A stretch of DNA of 6,901 nt, from NCBI GenBank assembly GCA_039198835.1, contig JBCCTH010000156.1:1-6901 (forward strand), in the 5' to 3' direction. Numbering within the stretch: the first letter of the stretch is position 1; each line of letters opens with the position of its first letter. The stretch comes from Shimia_B sp039198835. GTDB taxonomy: Bacteria > Pseudomonadota > Alphaproteobacteria > Rhodobacterales > Rhodobacteraceae. The position numbers and the translations under genes were made by a program. Of the stretch, positions 1 through 6,668 are shown one piece after another. The notes under the pieces were generated by a model that saw only the letters and a program-made list of their open reading frames with translations, ran no database searches and was not told the origin of the DNA.

Positions 1-214
1 CATCGACAAGACCCATATCGATGGGCTGATCTTGAATTGCGGCTGGTGCTATGGCGGCTTCAAAGCGGTGCCGGGCTCTGGATATTCGACAGCGCATCTG
101 CTCGCCACGGGCGCGCCCCACGCCCCCGCCGCGCGCTACCGTCTTGACCGGTTTCGCACGGGCGCAGGCCTCATGGATGAGGAGGGCACCGGTGCGCAAC
201 ACAATCTCCATTAA
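1..214 (+). CDS. soxB: Sarcosine oxidase beta subunit, C-terminal end (partial)
   Basis: This is the last 70 codons of a gene that begins before the window; the reading frame enters at base 2 and ends with TAA at 212-214. The product is the flavin-bearing beta subunit of heterotetrameric sarcosine oxidase, which oxidises sarcosine in the cytoplasm using FAD and covalent FMN. Visible support is the family's C-terminal signature: LILNCGWCYGGFKAVPGSG, followed by an AH dipeptide and then a YRLDRF stretch leading to a short tail. In the family the GGFKA lysine (codon near base 62) lies near the flavin and substrate carboxylate. The residues after PGSG (YSTAHLLATG) are somewhat unlike the more usual FAHTIA form. 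The gene is followed at 84 bp by soxD and then by soxA and soxG in the standard order, which makes the identity secure even from a fragment. Confidence 0.93.
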   Translation, partial: IDKTHIDGLILNCGWCYGGFKAVPGSGYSTAHLLATGAPHAPAARYRLDRFRTGAGLMDEEGTGAQHNLH

Positions 215-233
215 TCAGAGCGGGACGCCGGAC

Positions 234-257
234 GGCGCTGTTGCTGCGCAATGCGCC
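234..257 (+). other. Compact RNA hairpin in the soxB-soxD intergenic gap
   Basis: GGCGC (234-238) pairs with GCGCC (253-257). After a bulged T239 and a G-T wobble (240/252), TTGC (241-244) pairs with GCAA (248-251), leaving a three-base loop TGC. That gives ten base pairs in 24 bases. No T-run follows, so it does not look like an intrinsic terminator. It ends 27 bases before the soxD ribosome binding site. A stabilising or processing element that sets different levels of soxB and soxDAG is one possibility. Chance folding in GC-rich DNA is the alternative. Confidence 0.35.
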
Positions 258-284
258 CCGCCCACCGTCCCCACATCGCGCGCC

Positions 285-290
285 GGGAGG
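285..290 (+). promoter_or_regulatory. Ribosome binding site that fixes the soxD start at TTG 299
   Basis: GGGAGG lies eight bases upstream of a TTG codon at 299. It is the only strong Shine-Dalgarno match in the soxB-soxD gap. The alternative ATG at 251 has no such site in front of it and sits inside the 3' arm of the 234-257 hairpin. Confidence 0.75.
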
Positions 291-298
291 CAACGACT

Positions 299-577
299 TT
301 GATCATACCCTGTCCCATCTGCGGCGAGCGTGACGCGCGCGAATTCTCTTATAAGGGCCATGTGAGCTTTTTAGATCGCCCCGCCCCCGAAGCGGGCGAT
401 GAAGCTTGGGATGCCTATCTTCACACCCGCGAAAACATAGCGGGGATCGTGGATGAGCTTTGGTGCCATGAGGCGGGATGCGGCGCATGGATCGTGGTGC
501 GGCGCAACACGATCACCCACGAGATCATCGGCTCGTGGCTCGCAAAAGAAATGAAGGAAGCGCGCCGTGCGGGTTGA
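299..577 (+). CDS. soxD: Sarcosine oxidase delta subunit
   Basis: The product is the small zinc-binding delta subunit of heterotetrameric sarcosine oxidase, a structural partner of the alpha, beta and gamma chains in the cytoplasm. With the TTG start it is 92 residues, close to the family's usual length, and opens MIIPCPICGERD as family members do. The predicted zinc ligands are all present: Cys5 and Cys8 (CPIC), then His57 and Cys61 (WCHEAGCGAW). The start was chosen for the GGGAGG site eight bases upstream and because the conserved protein begins here; starting at ATG 251 would add 16 unconserved, proline- and arginine-rich residues. Its end overlaps the soxA start by 11 bp, consistent with translational coupling. 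The 84-bp gap from soxB is wide compared with the overlaps downstream. Confidence 0.93.
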   Translation: MIIPCPICGERDAREFSYKGHVSFLDRPAPEAGDEAWDAYLHTRENIAGIVDELWCHEAGCGAWIVVRRNTITHEIIGSWLAKEMKEARRAG

Positions 578-3497
578 AGGCAAAGGCAGGATTGATCGCA
601 AAACGCCCATTGATTTCACGTTCAACGGCGAAAAGTACGCGGGCTTCGCGGGAGATACGCTCGCCTCGGCGCTTTTGGCCAATGATGTTCGCCTCGTCGC
701 GCGCTCTTTCAAATATCATCGCCCGCGCGGGATCCTGACCGCCGGCTCAGAGGAGCCAAACGCGCTCGTGACGGTGGGCTCGGGCGGGCATCAGGAGCCC
801 AATGTGCGCGCCACGATGCAAGAGTTGTTTCACGGACTTGAGGCGCAGCCGCAAAATGCCTGGCCTTCTCTCAAGCGCGATCTTTTGAGCGTCAACGATC
901 TCGTTTCGCCGTTTCTGGGGGCGGGCTTTTACTACAAGACATTCATGTGGCCCAAGGCTTTCTGGGAAAAGCTCTATGAGCCTTTGATCCGCCGCGCGGC
1001 GGGGCTTGGCCGGCTGAGCGGTGCGCATAATGCAAGCTTTCATACCCGCGCTTTCGCCCATTGCGATCTTTTGGTCATCGGGGCGGGGCCTGCGGGCTTG
1101 CGCGCGGCGCGCGCCGGGGCCGAGGCCGGGCTCGATGTCATTTTAGCCGATGAAAGTTGGGAGATGGGCGGGCGTCTTCTGTCGGAGACGCTGGAGATCG
1201 AGGGACAACCGGGCGCCGATTGGGCTCAAGACGAAGTATCCGCGCTCACGGAGCTTGGCGTGCGGATCATGGCGCGCACGACCGTAACAGGCGCCTATGA
1301 TGGCGGTGTCTATGGCGCGCTTGAGCGCCGCGCGCATCATCTGCCGCAAAATAGCGGAAGCGGGCCGCTCGAATGCTTTTGGCGCATCTATTCCAAGCGA
1401 GCGATCCTCTGCGCGGGTGCGCTCGAGCGCTCGATCGCCTTCGCAAATAATGATCGCCCCGGTGTGATGATGGCGGGCTCAGTGCGCGGATATCTCAACA
1501 GGTTTGGCGTCGCGCCGGGCCAGAATGTGGCTGTTTTTACCAACAATGACAGCGGATATCGCACCGCGCGCGATCTGATCGAGGCGGGCGTCAAAGTCTC
1601 CGCGCTCATTGACAGCCGCGAGAGCGTGCGCGCCGATATCGATGTGCCGGTCTTTGCTGGCGCGACGGTGAGCGGCTCGAAAGGCCGCCTTGGCCTCGAG
1701 CAGATTACCGTGAAAACGAAGTCTGGCACGCGGCCCCTCAACGCGGATTGCCTGGCGGTGTCCGGGGGATGGAACCCGGTTGTGCATTTGACCTGCCATA
1801 TGAACGGGCGACCTGTCTGGGAGGAGAGCATCGCGAGCTTCGTGCCCAAGGCCGGCGCTATCCCCGGGCTGAGCGTCGCGGGGGCGGCAGCGGGGATCAT
1901 GGACACGTTCGGTTGCCTGAAATCCGGCGCGGCGGCGGGGGCCGAGGCCGCTCAAGCGTTGGGCAAGACGCCCGCGCCTGTGCCCACGCCCCATGCTGAG
2001 GCGTCTGATTATGCGATCGCGGCGCTCTGGGCGGTGCCCGGCAAGGGCCGCGCTTGGCTCGATTTCCAAAACGATGTCACGGTCAAAGACATCAAACAGG
2101 CCGCGCAGGAGAACTATACCAGCGTTGAACACATGAAGCGCTACACCACCCAGGGCATGGCCACCGACCAAGGCAAGAATTCGAACGTCGCGGCGCTCGC
2201 CCTCTTGGCTGACGCAACAGGCCGCGCGATCCCCGAGACGGGTACAACGACGTTCCGGCCGCCCTATGCGCCCGTGGCGCTCGCGTCACTCGGGGCAGGA
2301 GCGCAAGGCAAGGGCTTTGCGCCTGAACGCTTCACCACATCCCATAGGGCGAGCACGGGGCGCGGCGCGCCGATGATTGAAGCCGGTCTGTGGTATCGCC
2401 CCTCTTACTTTCCCCAGACAGGCGAATCCCATTGGCGCGAAAGCTGCGACCGCGAAGTCGGTTTCGTGCGCGACGCTGTGGGCATCTGCGATGTCAGCAC
2501 GCTGGGCAAGATTGACATCCAGGGGCCTGACGCGGCCGCGTTTCTCGATTTCGTTTATTCCAACCTCTTCTCGACGCTCAAGCTGGGCAAGGTGCGCTAT
2601 GGGCTCATGCTGCGCGAAGACGGCCATGTGATGGATGATGGAACGACCGCGCGCTTGGGCGAGGCGCATTATGTCATGACGACGACGACAGCTGCCGCCG
2701 GGCAGGTGATGACGCATTTGGAATTTGTCCACCAATGCTTGCGCCCCGAGCTTGACGTGAGTTTCATTTCGGTGACGGAACAATGGGCGCAATTCGCGGT
2801 GGCAGGCCCGCGCTCTCGCGAGCTTCTCAACGCGATCCTTGACGCAGAGATCGACGATGAAAGCTGGCCTTACATGTCCTGCGGCGCGGTGAATGTTGCG
2901 GGCATCGCCGGACGGCTCTTCCGCATCTCTTTTTCGGGCGAGCATGCCTATGAAGTCGCCGTGCCCGTGCGCTACGGCGATAGTCTTTTTCGGCTTCTCG
3001 TGGCCCAGGCCGAGGCCATGGGCGGCGGCGCTTACGGGATGGAAGCGCTCAACGTCATGCGCATCGAGAAGGGCTTTGTCACCCATGCAGAGATCCACGG
3101 CCGCACAACCGCCTTTGACATCGGCCTTGGTCGCATGGTCTCCGCCAAGAAAGACTGTGTCGGCAAAACCATGGCTGAGCGGCCCGGGCTTCTCGATGAA
3201 GAGCGCGAGCAATTGGTTGGCCTCAAGCCGCTCAATGCCCAGGCCAGGCTGACAGCGGGCGCGCATCTTTATGACGATGGTGCCGCGCCCGTGGCGGCCC
3301 ATGATCAAGGATATGTAACTTCGGTGGCCTATTCGCCAACGCTCGCCCACGACATCGCCTTGGCTTTCGTCAAAGGCGGGCGGTCGCGCCTGGGCGAGAC
3401 GATGCGCTTTTGGGATGGGCTTCGCGGGGTTGATACCGCCGTTGAGATCGTTTCGCCGGTCTTTCTTGACCCTGAAGGGGAGAAGCTGCGTGGTTAA
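567..3497 (+). CDS. soxA: Sarcosine oxidase alpha subunit
   Basis: The product is the large alpha subunit of heterotetrameric sarcosine oxidase, which binds NAD+ and carries the tetrahydrofolate site where the methyl-derived one-carbon unit is captured as 5,10-methylene-THF. It is 976 residues, normal for the family. Residues about 1-95 form the ferredoxin-like N-terminal domain, opening MRVEGKGRIDR and containing FKYHRPRGILTAGSEEPNAL. This stretch has no cysteine cluster, as expected for this subunit. A dinucleotide-binding motif GAGPAG sits at residues 172-177, with a second Rossmann-like segment near 320-355. Residues about 495-580 match the SoxA_A3-type linker domain (DFQNDVTVKDI through the RYTTQGM region). 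From about 603 to the end is an aminomethyltransferase (GcvT-like) folate domain. The start is GTG 567, with GAAGGAAG six bases upstream and inside the end of soxD. The gene ends eight bases inside soxG. Confidence 0.96.
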   Translation: MRVEGKGRIDRKTPIDFTFNGEKYAGFAGDTLASALLANDVRLVARSFKYHRPRGILTAGSEEPNALVTVGSGGHQEPNVRATMQELFHGLEAQPQNAWPSLKRDLLSVNDLVSPFLGAGFYYKTFMWPKAFWEKLYEPLIRRAAGLGRLSGAHNASFHTRAFAHCDLLVIGAGPAGLRAARAGAEAGLDVILADESWEMGGRLLSETLEIEGQPGADWAQDEVSALTELGVRIMARTTVTGAYDGGVYGALERRAHHLPQNSGSGPLECFWRIYSKRAILCAGALERSIAFANNDRPGVMMAGSVRGYLNRFGVAPGQNVAVFTNNDSGYRTARDLIEAGVKVSALIDSRESVRADIDVPVFAGATVSGSKGRLGLEQITVKTKSGTRPLNADCLAVSGGWNPVVHLTCHMNGRPVWEESIASFVPKAGAIPGLSVAGAAAGIMDTFGCLKSGAAAGAEAAQALGKTPAPVPTPHAEASDYAIAALWAVPGKGRAWLDFQNDVTVKDIKQAAQENYTSVEHMKRYTTQGMATDQGKNSNVAALALLADATGRAIPETGTTTFRPPYAPVALASLGAGAQGKGFAPERFTTSHRASTGRGAPMIEAGLWYRPSYFPQTGESHWRESCDREVGFVRDAVGICDVSTLGKIDIQGPDAAAFLDFVYSNLFSTLKLGKVRYGLMLREDGHVMDDGTTARLGEAHYVMTTTTAAAGQVMTHLEFVHQCLRPELDVSFISVTEQWAQFAVAGPRSRELLNAILDAEIDDESWPYMSCGAVNVAGIAGRLFRISFSGEHAYEVAVPVRYGDSLFRLLVAQAEAMGGGAYGMEALNVMRIEKGFVTHAEIHGRTTAFDIGLGRMVSAKKDCVGKTMAERPGLLDEEREQLVGLKPLNAQARLTAGAHLYDDGAAPVAAHDQGYVTSVAYSPTLAHDIALAFVKGGRSRLGETMRFWDGLRGVDTAVEIVSPVFLDPEGEKLRG

Positions 3498-4029
3498 GCT
3501 CATCGCAAAAAGCGCCGCAGAAGGTCTTCTACCGATCGAAGGCGATGGCGCTCTGGCGGCGGAAATGCCTTTTGAAACGCTCACGTCGCTTGCGCCTTTA
3601 ACGGCGCGCGGTGAAGCCGGGCTTGCTGTGGCGCTCAAGGATCTGCATGGCCTCGCGCTCCCCAAAGCTGGGCGTTTTTCGGGGAAAGCGGGCGCGCGTT
3701 GCGCTTGGTTCGGGGCGGCGCATTATCTTTTGATGGGGCCGCCGCCGGAGCCCGGTCTCGAAGACCATGCCGCGCGCACCGATCAGAGCGATGCTTGGTG
3801 CCATGTCGCGCTGACGGGCCTGCGCGCGGCTGAAACGCTGAGCTACCTGACCCCGCTTGATCTGCGTGACGCGCATTTCAAGCGCGGGCATGCGGCGCGC
3901 GCGCAGATCGGGCACATGAACGGCCTGATCTTGCGTAGCGGCGCGCAGAGCTATGAGCTTTTGGTCTTTCGCTCGATGGCGGCGACGTTGGTTCACGAAC
4001 TCAGCGAGGCAATGCGCGCGCTTCCCTGA
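3490..4029 (+). CDS. soxG: Sarcosine oxidase gamma subunit
   Basis: The product is the gamma subunit, which completes the alpha-beta-gamma-delta sarcosine oxidase complex. Family members have a fold related to the GcvT/YgfZ folate domain and make structural contacts rather than carrying a cofactor. It is 179 residues, a little short for the family. Identification rests mainly on position directly after soxA, on size, and on the weakly conserved pattern of the family, including WCHVALTG near the middle and the C-terminal SYELLVFRSMAATLVHEL stretch. The start is GTG 3490, eight bases before the end of soxA, with AGGGGAG (3476-3482) seven bases upstream. An upstream in-frame start at 3415 would lie deep inside soxA and lacks support. 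No folate gene such as purU or glyA follows, so the operon seems to end here. Confidence 0.9.
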   Translation: MVKLIAKSAAEGLLPIEGDGALAAEMPFETLTSLAPLTARGEAGLAVALKDLHGLALPKAGRFSGKAGARCAWFGAAHYLLMGPPPEPGLEDHAARTDQSDAWCHVALTGLRAAETLSYLTPLDLRDAHFKRGHAARAQIGHMNGLILRSGAQSYELLVFRSMAATLVHELSEAMRALP

Positions 4030-4075
4030 AAGACGGGCTGCTCACCTTAGGTATTTACGGTATTGATGAAGATCG

Positions 4076-4110
4076 GCCTGCCGCGGCCGCGCGGCGCTTT
4101 GCGGGCAGGC
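4076..4110. terminator. Imperfect GC-rich hairpin between convergent soxG and lipoprotein gene
   Basis: GCCTGCC (4076-4082) pairs with GGCAGGC (4104-4110). Two more pairs form inside it (GC 4083-4084 with GC 4101-4102) if G4103 is bulged out, leaving a 16-base loop. It sits 47 bp after the soxG stop and 36 bp beyond the stop of the convergent lipoprotein gene, where a shared terminator would be expected. Neither strand has a clear T-run after the stem, so it may instead help Rho-dependent termination or simply reflect GC-rich sequence. Confidence 0.25.
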
Positions 4111-4145
4111 GCTCAGGCAAAACGCTGCTCGAGGTGCAAAGAGCG

Positions 4146-4565
4146 TTATGTCACCACCGATTGAACAATGAGCGTCCAAGACCCGACCGTGCCAAAGGCG
4201 CGCGTGCCGGGAAGGCCGCCGCGCACCCTGTCAGCTATCGCGCCGCGTTCATGGCTGGGGCAGGCGAGCCAGGTCGCGCTATAGCCTCTCGTTTTGTGAG
4301 CCAATTGAAAGGCCTGGCGGATGTCAGGGCGCTGCTCGGTCGGATCAAGGCGCACGCAGACATCTCCCTCGCGGGGAAAAGGGGCCTTTGCGACAAGGCC
4401 CGAGGCCTCAGGCGGCGTGTAGCGCGCGAAAAAGAGCGGGCCGTTGACCAAGGGACCAACCCCGAGGGCGCGCAAGCTTGCGGTTTCGGCTGCGCGCGCC
4501 TCTTTGGTCTCAGGGGCCATGGCGCATGCCGAAAGCAACATGAAGAGCGGGAGAACACAGCGCAT
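4146..4565 (-). CDS. Predicted small lipoprotein, function unknown
   Basis: This 139-residue product is not one I recognise. It opens MRCVLPLFMLLSACAMAP: one arginine, a short hydrophobic stretch and the lipobox LSAC with Cys14 as the likely acylated residue. This predicts signal peptidase II cleavage and a mature lipoprotein of about 126 residues. Alanine after the cysteine suggests outer membrane sorting. The mature part has two further cysteines, C70 (GDVCVRL) and C102 (WLACPSH), which could form a disulfide in the periplasm. ATG 4565 is the only reasonable start: no in-frame start codon lies just upstream and the lipobox spacing fits, although the ribosome binding site is weak (GGGTG). 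It converges on the sox operon and diverges from dnaG, so it is probably a single-gene unit. It was preferred over an overlapping plus-strand frame (4134-4592) because only this one carries a recognisable protein feature. Confidence 0.68.
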   Translation of the reverse strand: MRCVLPLFMLLSACAMAPETKEARAAETASLRALGVGPLVNGPLFFARYTPPEASGLVAKAPFPREGDVCVRLDPTEQRPDIRQAFQLAHKTRGYSATWLACPSHERGAIADRVRGGLPGTRAFGTVGSWTLIVQSVVT

Positions 4566-4593
4566 GCTACACCCATAGCCAAGGCACGGTGAC

Positions 4594-4621
4594 TTGCAAC
4601 TCCGCCATGAGGCCCCATACT
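4594..4621 (+). promoter_or_regulatory. Possible dnaG promoter (TTGCAA, 16 bp, CATACT)
   Basis: TTGCAA (4594-4599) and CATACT (4616-4621) each match the sigma-70 hexamers at four of six bases, with 16 bp between them. They lie in the 62-bp gap between the divergent lipoprotein gene and dnaG. The predicted transcription start falls at about 4628, on the first base of the dnaG ATG. Such matches are common by chance, so this is tentative. Confidence 0.25.
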
Positions 4622-4627
4622 CATGCC

Positions 4628-6562
4628 ATGAGCCTGCCCCCCGGATTTCTTGACGAATTGCGCTCGCGCACCTCGCTGTCGGGCGTTGTGGGGCGCAAGG
4701 TCATCTGGGATCCGCGCAAATCCAATCCGGGGAAGGGCGATCTCTGGGCACCATGCCCCTTTCATCAGGAAAAGACGGCGTCGTTTCATGTCGATGATCG
4801 CAAGGGCTATTATTATTGCTTCGGCTGCCACGCCAAAGGCGATGCAATCTCATTCGTGCGCGAGACCGAGAATGTCGGTTTCATGGAGGCGATAGAGATC
4901 CTCGCGGGGGAAGCGGGCATGCAGATGCCCGAGCGCGACCCCCGCGCGAAGGAAAAAGCCGATGAGCGCACCGAGCTTGCCAAGGTGATGGAGGAGGCTG
5001 TCAGATTTTTCCGCCTTCAGCTTTCGCGCGGTGTGGGGGCGCAGGCCCGCGATTATCTGGCCGGGCGGGGGCTGTCTCAAAAGGCGCTCGAGCGGTGGGA
5101 AATCGGGGTTGCGCCGGCGGGGTGGCAAAATCTGTGGCAGCATTTGCGCGGCAAGGGGATCGAGCCGGAAAAGATCATCGCTTGCGGGCTCGCAAAGGCG
5201 TCTGACAAGGGGCGTGAGCCCTATGACACGTTTCGCAACCGGATCATGTTCCCCATCCGAGATCCGCGTGGACGGGCGATCGCCTTTGGTGGCCGCGCGA
5301 TGGACCCAAACGATAACGCGAAGTATCTCAATTCGCCTGAGACGCTCCTCTTCGACAAGGGGCGCACGCTGTTCAATCACGGCCCCGCGCGGGAGGCTTC
5401 AGGCAAGGGCACGCCGCTCATTGTCGCGGAAGGTTATATGGATGTGATCGCGCTGAGCGAAGCGGGCTTTGGCGCGACGGTCGCGCCTCTCGGCACGGCA
5501 GTCACTGAGACGCAGCTTGAGCTTCTTTGGCGGATGCATGGCGAGCCCGTTATCGCGCTCGACGGCGATAAGGCGGGGTTTCGCGCCGCGATGCGCGTCG
5601 TCGATCTGGCTTTGCCGCTCCTTGAGGCCGGGAAGTCTCTGCGGTTTGCGCTGATGCCTGAAGGCGCGGACCCGGATGATGTTTTGAAAGCCCAAGGCCC
5701 GGCGGCGATGACATCCTTGATCGAAGGGGCTGTGCCGCTCGTTGAATTGCTTTGGCAGCGTGAAACCTCGGGCCGTAATTTTGACAGCCCCGAGCGCAAG
5801 GCAGCGCTTGATAAAGCGCTGCGCGACGCCATCAAACAGATCAAAGAGCCGTCTTTGCAAAGCCATTACCGCGAAGAGTTCAAGCGCCTGCGCCAGGCGC
5901 TCTTTGGCTATGGCGCCCAACCCAGGCAGGCCTTTGTGCCCGGTCGCGCGCGCCCGAGGGCGCCGCAGACCACCACCCGCAACTCCGCGCTCGTCACCGG
6001 CCTTTCGCCCGATCAATTGCGAGAAGCCGCGATTTTGGCGACGCTGATCGCCACCCCTGCCGCCGTGGCTGAATTTGCGACCGAACTCGAAAAGATGGAA
6101 TGTCACGGCGATCATGCGCGGCTTCAATCGCACCTTCTTGAAGCCCCGGAAGAAGAGCTCACACGCGAGAAGATGACGCTGTCGCTCGGTGCTGCGGCCC
6201 TTGAAAAGCTCTTCGGGCTTCCCCACATCGCGATTAACCCGGCGGTGCGCTGCGCGGGCGATATTGACTTGGCCCGCCTGACGCTGACCGAAGAGTTTTC
6301 AAAGCTCGCGGCCCAACGGCACCATGAGAAAGAAATCTCGGATGCGATCGAAGATCTCAACGGCACCGTGAACGAAGACCTGACTTACAGGCTCAGCCAG
6401 GCGGCAGAGGCGCTCAACAGCGCCGGGCGCCACGAAGACGAAGATCAGATGGAATATGACACCGCGCCCAATGGCGCAAAGCTAAACCGCGACGAACGCA
6501 ACGCGCTCAACGAGTTAATTGACCAGATTTCTTCGCCAAAGCGCATCGAGCGGCGCTCTTGA
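4628..6562 (+). CDS. dnaG: DNA primase DnaG
   Basis: The product is the replicative primase, which synthesises RNA primers for chromosome replication and is recruited by the DnaB helicase at the fork. From ATG 4628 it is 644 residues, slightly longer than the E. coli enzyme. The N-terminal zinc-binding domain has its CHC2 ligands at Cys43, His46, Cys64 and Cys67 (CPFH ... CFGC). The RNA polymerase core includes FRNRIMFPIRDPRGR from residue 202 and KYLNSPET from 232. The TOPRIM metal-binding residues are Glu268 (VAEGYMD) and Asp312/Asp314 (ALDGDKAG). An arginine/proline-rich linker (about 428-458) leads to a C-terminal helical region that should bind DnaB. The start follows the family N-terminus MSLPPGFLDELRSR. 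It has no well-placed ribosome binding site, so in-frame ATG 4607 or GTG 4589 remain possible. rpoD follows, as in the classical macromolecular-synthesis order. Confidence 0.97.
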   Translation: MSLPPGFLDELRSRTSLSGVVGRKVIWDPRKSNPGKGDLWAPCPFHQEKTASFHVDDRKGYYYCFGCHAKGDAISFVRETENVGFMEAIEILAGEAGMQMPERDPRAKEKADERTELAKVMEEAVRFFRLQLSRGVGAQARDYLAGRGLSQKALERWEIGVAPAGWQNLWQHLRGKGIEPEKIIACGLAKASDKGREPYDTFRNRIMFPIRDPRGRAIAFGGRAMDPNDNAKYLNSPETLLFDKGRTLFNHGPAREASGKGTPLIVAEGYMDVIALSEAGFGATVAPLGTAVTETQLELLWRMHGEPVIALDGDKAGFRAAMRVVDLALPLLEAGKSLRFALMPEGADPDDVLKAQGPAAMTSLIEGAVPLVELLWQRETSGRNFDSPERKAALDKALRDAIKQIKEPSLQSHYREEFKRLRQALFGYGAQPRQAFVPGRARPRAPQTTTRNSALVTGLSPDQLREAAILATLIATPAAVAEFATELEKMECHGDHARLQSHLLEAPEEELTREKMTLSLGAAALEKLFGLPHIAINPAVRCAGDIDLARLTLTEEFSKLAAQRHHEKEISDAIEDLNGTVNEDLTYRLSQAAEALNSAGRHEDEDQMEYDTAPNGAKLNRDERNALNELIDQISSPKRIERRS

Positions 6563-6606
6563 GGCCTCTGATTGGGGGGGCGTCTTTTGGTGAGGAAGAG
6601 ATAACA

Positions 6607-6667
6607 GAATCAGGGTAAATAGGAAAACGAATCACCTACGCACTGATTCGTTTTTCTGAGCTGATTC
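6607..6667. promoter_or_regulatory. Cluster of four GANTC (CcrM methylation) sites before rpoD
   Basis: GAATC occurs at 6607-6611 and 6629-6633, and GATTC at 6645-6649 and 6663-6667, spaced 22, 16 and 18 bp start to start. In Alphaproteobacteria GANTC is methylated by CcrM, and GcrA uses methylated sites in sigma-70 promoters. A manual scan found only one other GANTC in the window (2424-2428, in soxA). The sites end 17 bp before the rpoD ATG. The first lies just upstream of a weak -10-like TAAATA (6616-6621); no convincing -35 is visible. That these sites control rpoD is an inference. Confidence 0.55.
6624..6655 (+). terminator. Perfect 11-bp hairpin with T-run between dnaG and rpoD
   Basis: AAAACGAATCA (6624-6634) and TGATTCGTTTT (6644-6654) are exact reverse complements around a nine-base loop. 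The T-run TTTTT (6651-6655) makes this an intrinsic terminator candidate for dnaG. The core CGAATCA/TGATTCG is only moderately GC-rich and the outer pairs are all A-T. The A-run on the left also gives T's on the opposite strand, so it could work both ways. If rpoD transcription starts upstream of it, the hairpin is in the rpoD leader and would act as an attenuator. A second copy of the right arm lies at 6661-6668. Confidence 0.6.
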
Positions 6668-6668
6668 G
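6643..6668 (+). repeat. Direct repeat CTGATTCG in the rpoD leader
   Basis: CTGATTCG occurs at 6643-6650 and again at 6661-6668, ten bases apart. The first copy is the right arm of the terminator-like hairpin. The second ends one base before the rpoD Shine-Dalgarno sequence (GGAGGG, 6670-6675). Either copy could pair with CGAATCA at 6628-6634 or with GAATCAG at 6607-6613, so several exclusive structures are possible in the RNA. Confidence 0.6.

Noticed and set aside
221..235. Short palindrome CGCCGGACGGCG in the soxB-soxD gap
   Set aside because: Only a two-base loop would remain, and it competes with the better hairpin at 234-257.
251..298. ATG 251 as the soxD start
   Set aside because: It adds 16 unconserved residues, has no ribosome binding site and lies in a hairpin arm, while TTG 299 has GGGAGG at eight bases and gives the family N-terminus.
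2286..3665. 459-codon minus-strand open frame opposite soxA and soxG
   Set aside because: Long antisense frames are common in GC-rich genes with strong third-position bias. The translation has no domain, and the plus strand codes a well-conserved GcvT-like domain.
4134..4592. 152-codon plus-strand open frame opposite the lipoprotein gene
   Set aside because: It is rich in Arg/Ala/Gly as expected for antisense reading of GC-rich DNA, has no ribosome binding site or domain, and the minus-strand frame has a clear lipobox.
4589..4627. GTG 4589 or ATG 4607 as the dnaG start
   Set aside because: The extra residues do not resemble DnaG N-termini, which begin at the MSLPPGFLDE stretch. AAGG before GTG 4589 is only four bases away; kept as an alternative, not chosen.
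4235..4831. 198-codon minus-strand frame overlapping the lipoprotein gene and the start of dnaG
   Set aside because: It runs antisense across the conserved dnaG zinc-finger region and shows no recognisable feature; the lipoprotein frame explains the shared stretch better.
5399..6226. 275-codon minus-strand open frame opposite dnaG
   Set aside because: It is a shadow of the primase TOPRIM and C-terminal coding sequence, with a low-complexity basic translation.
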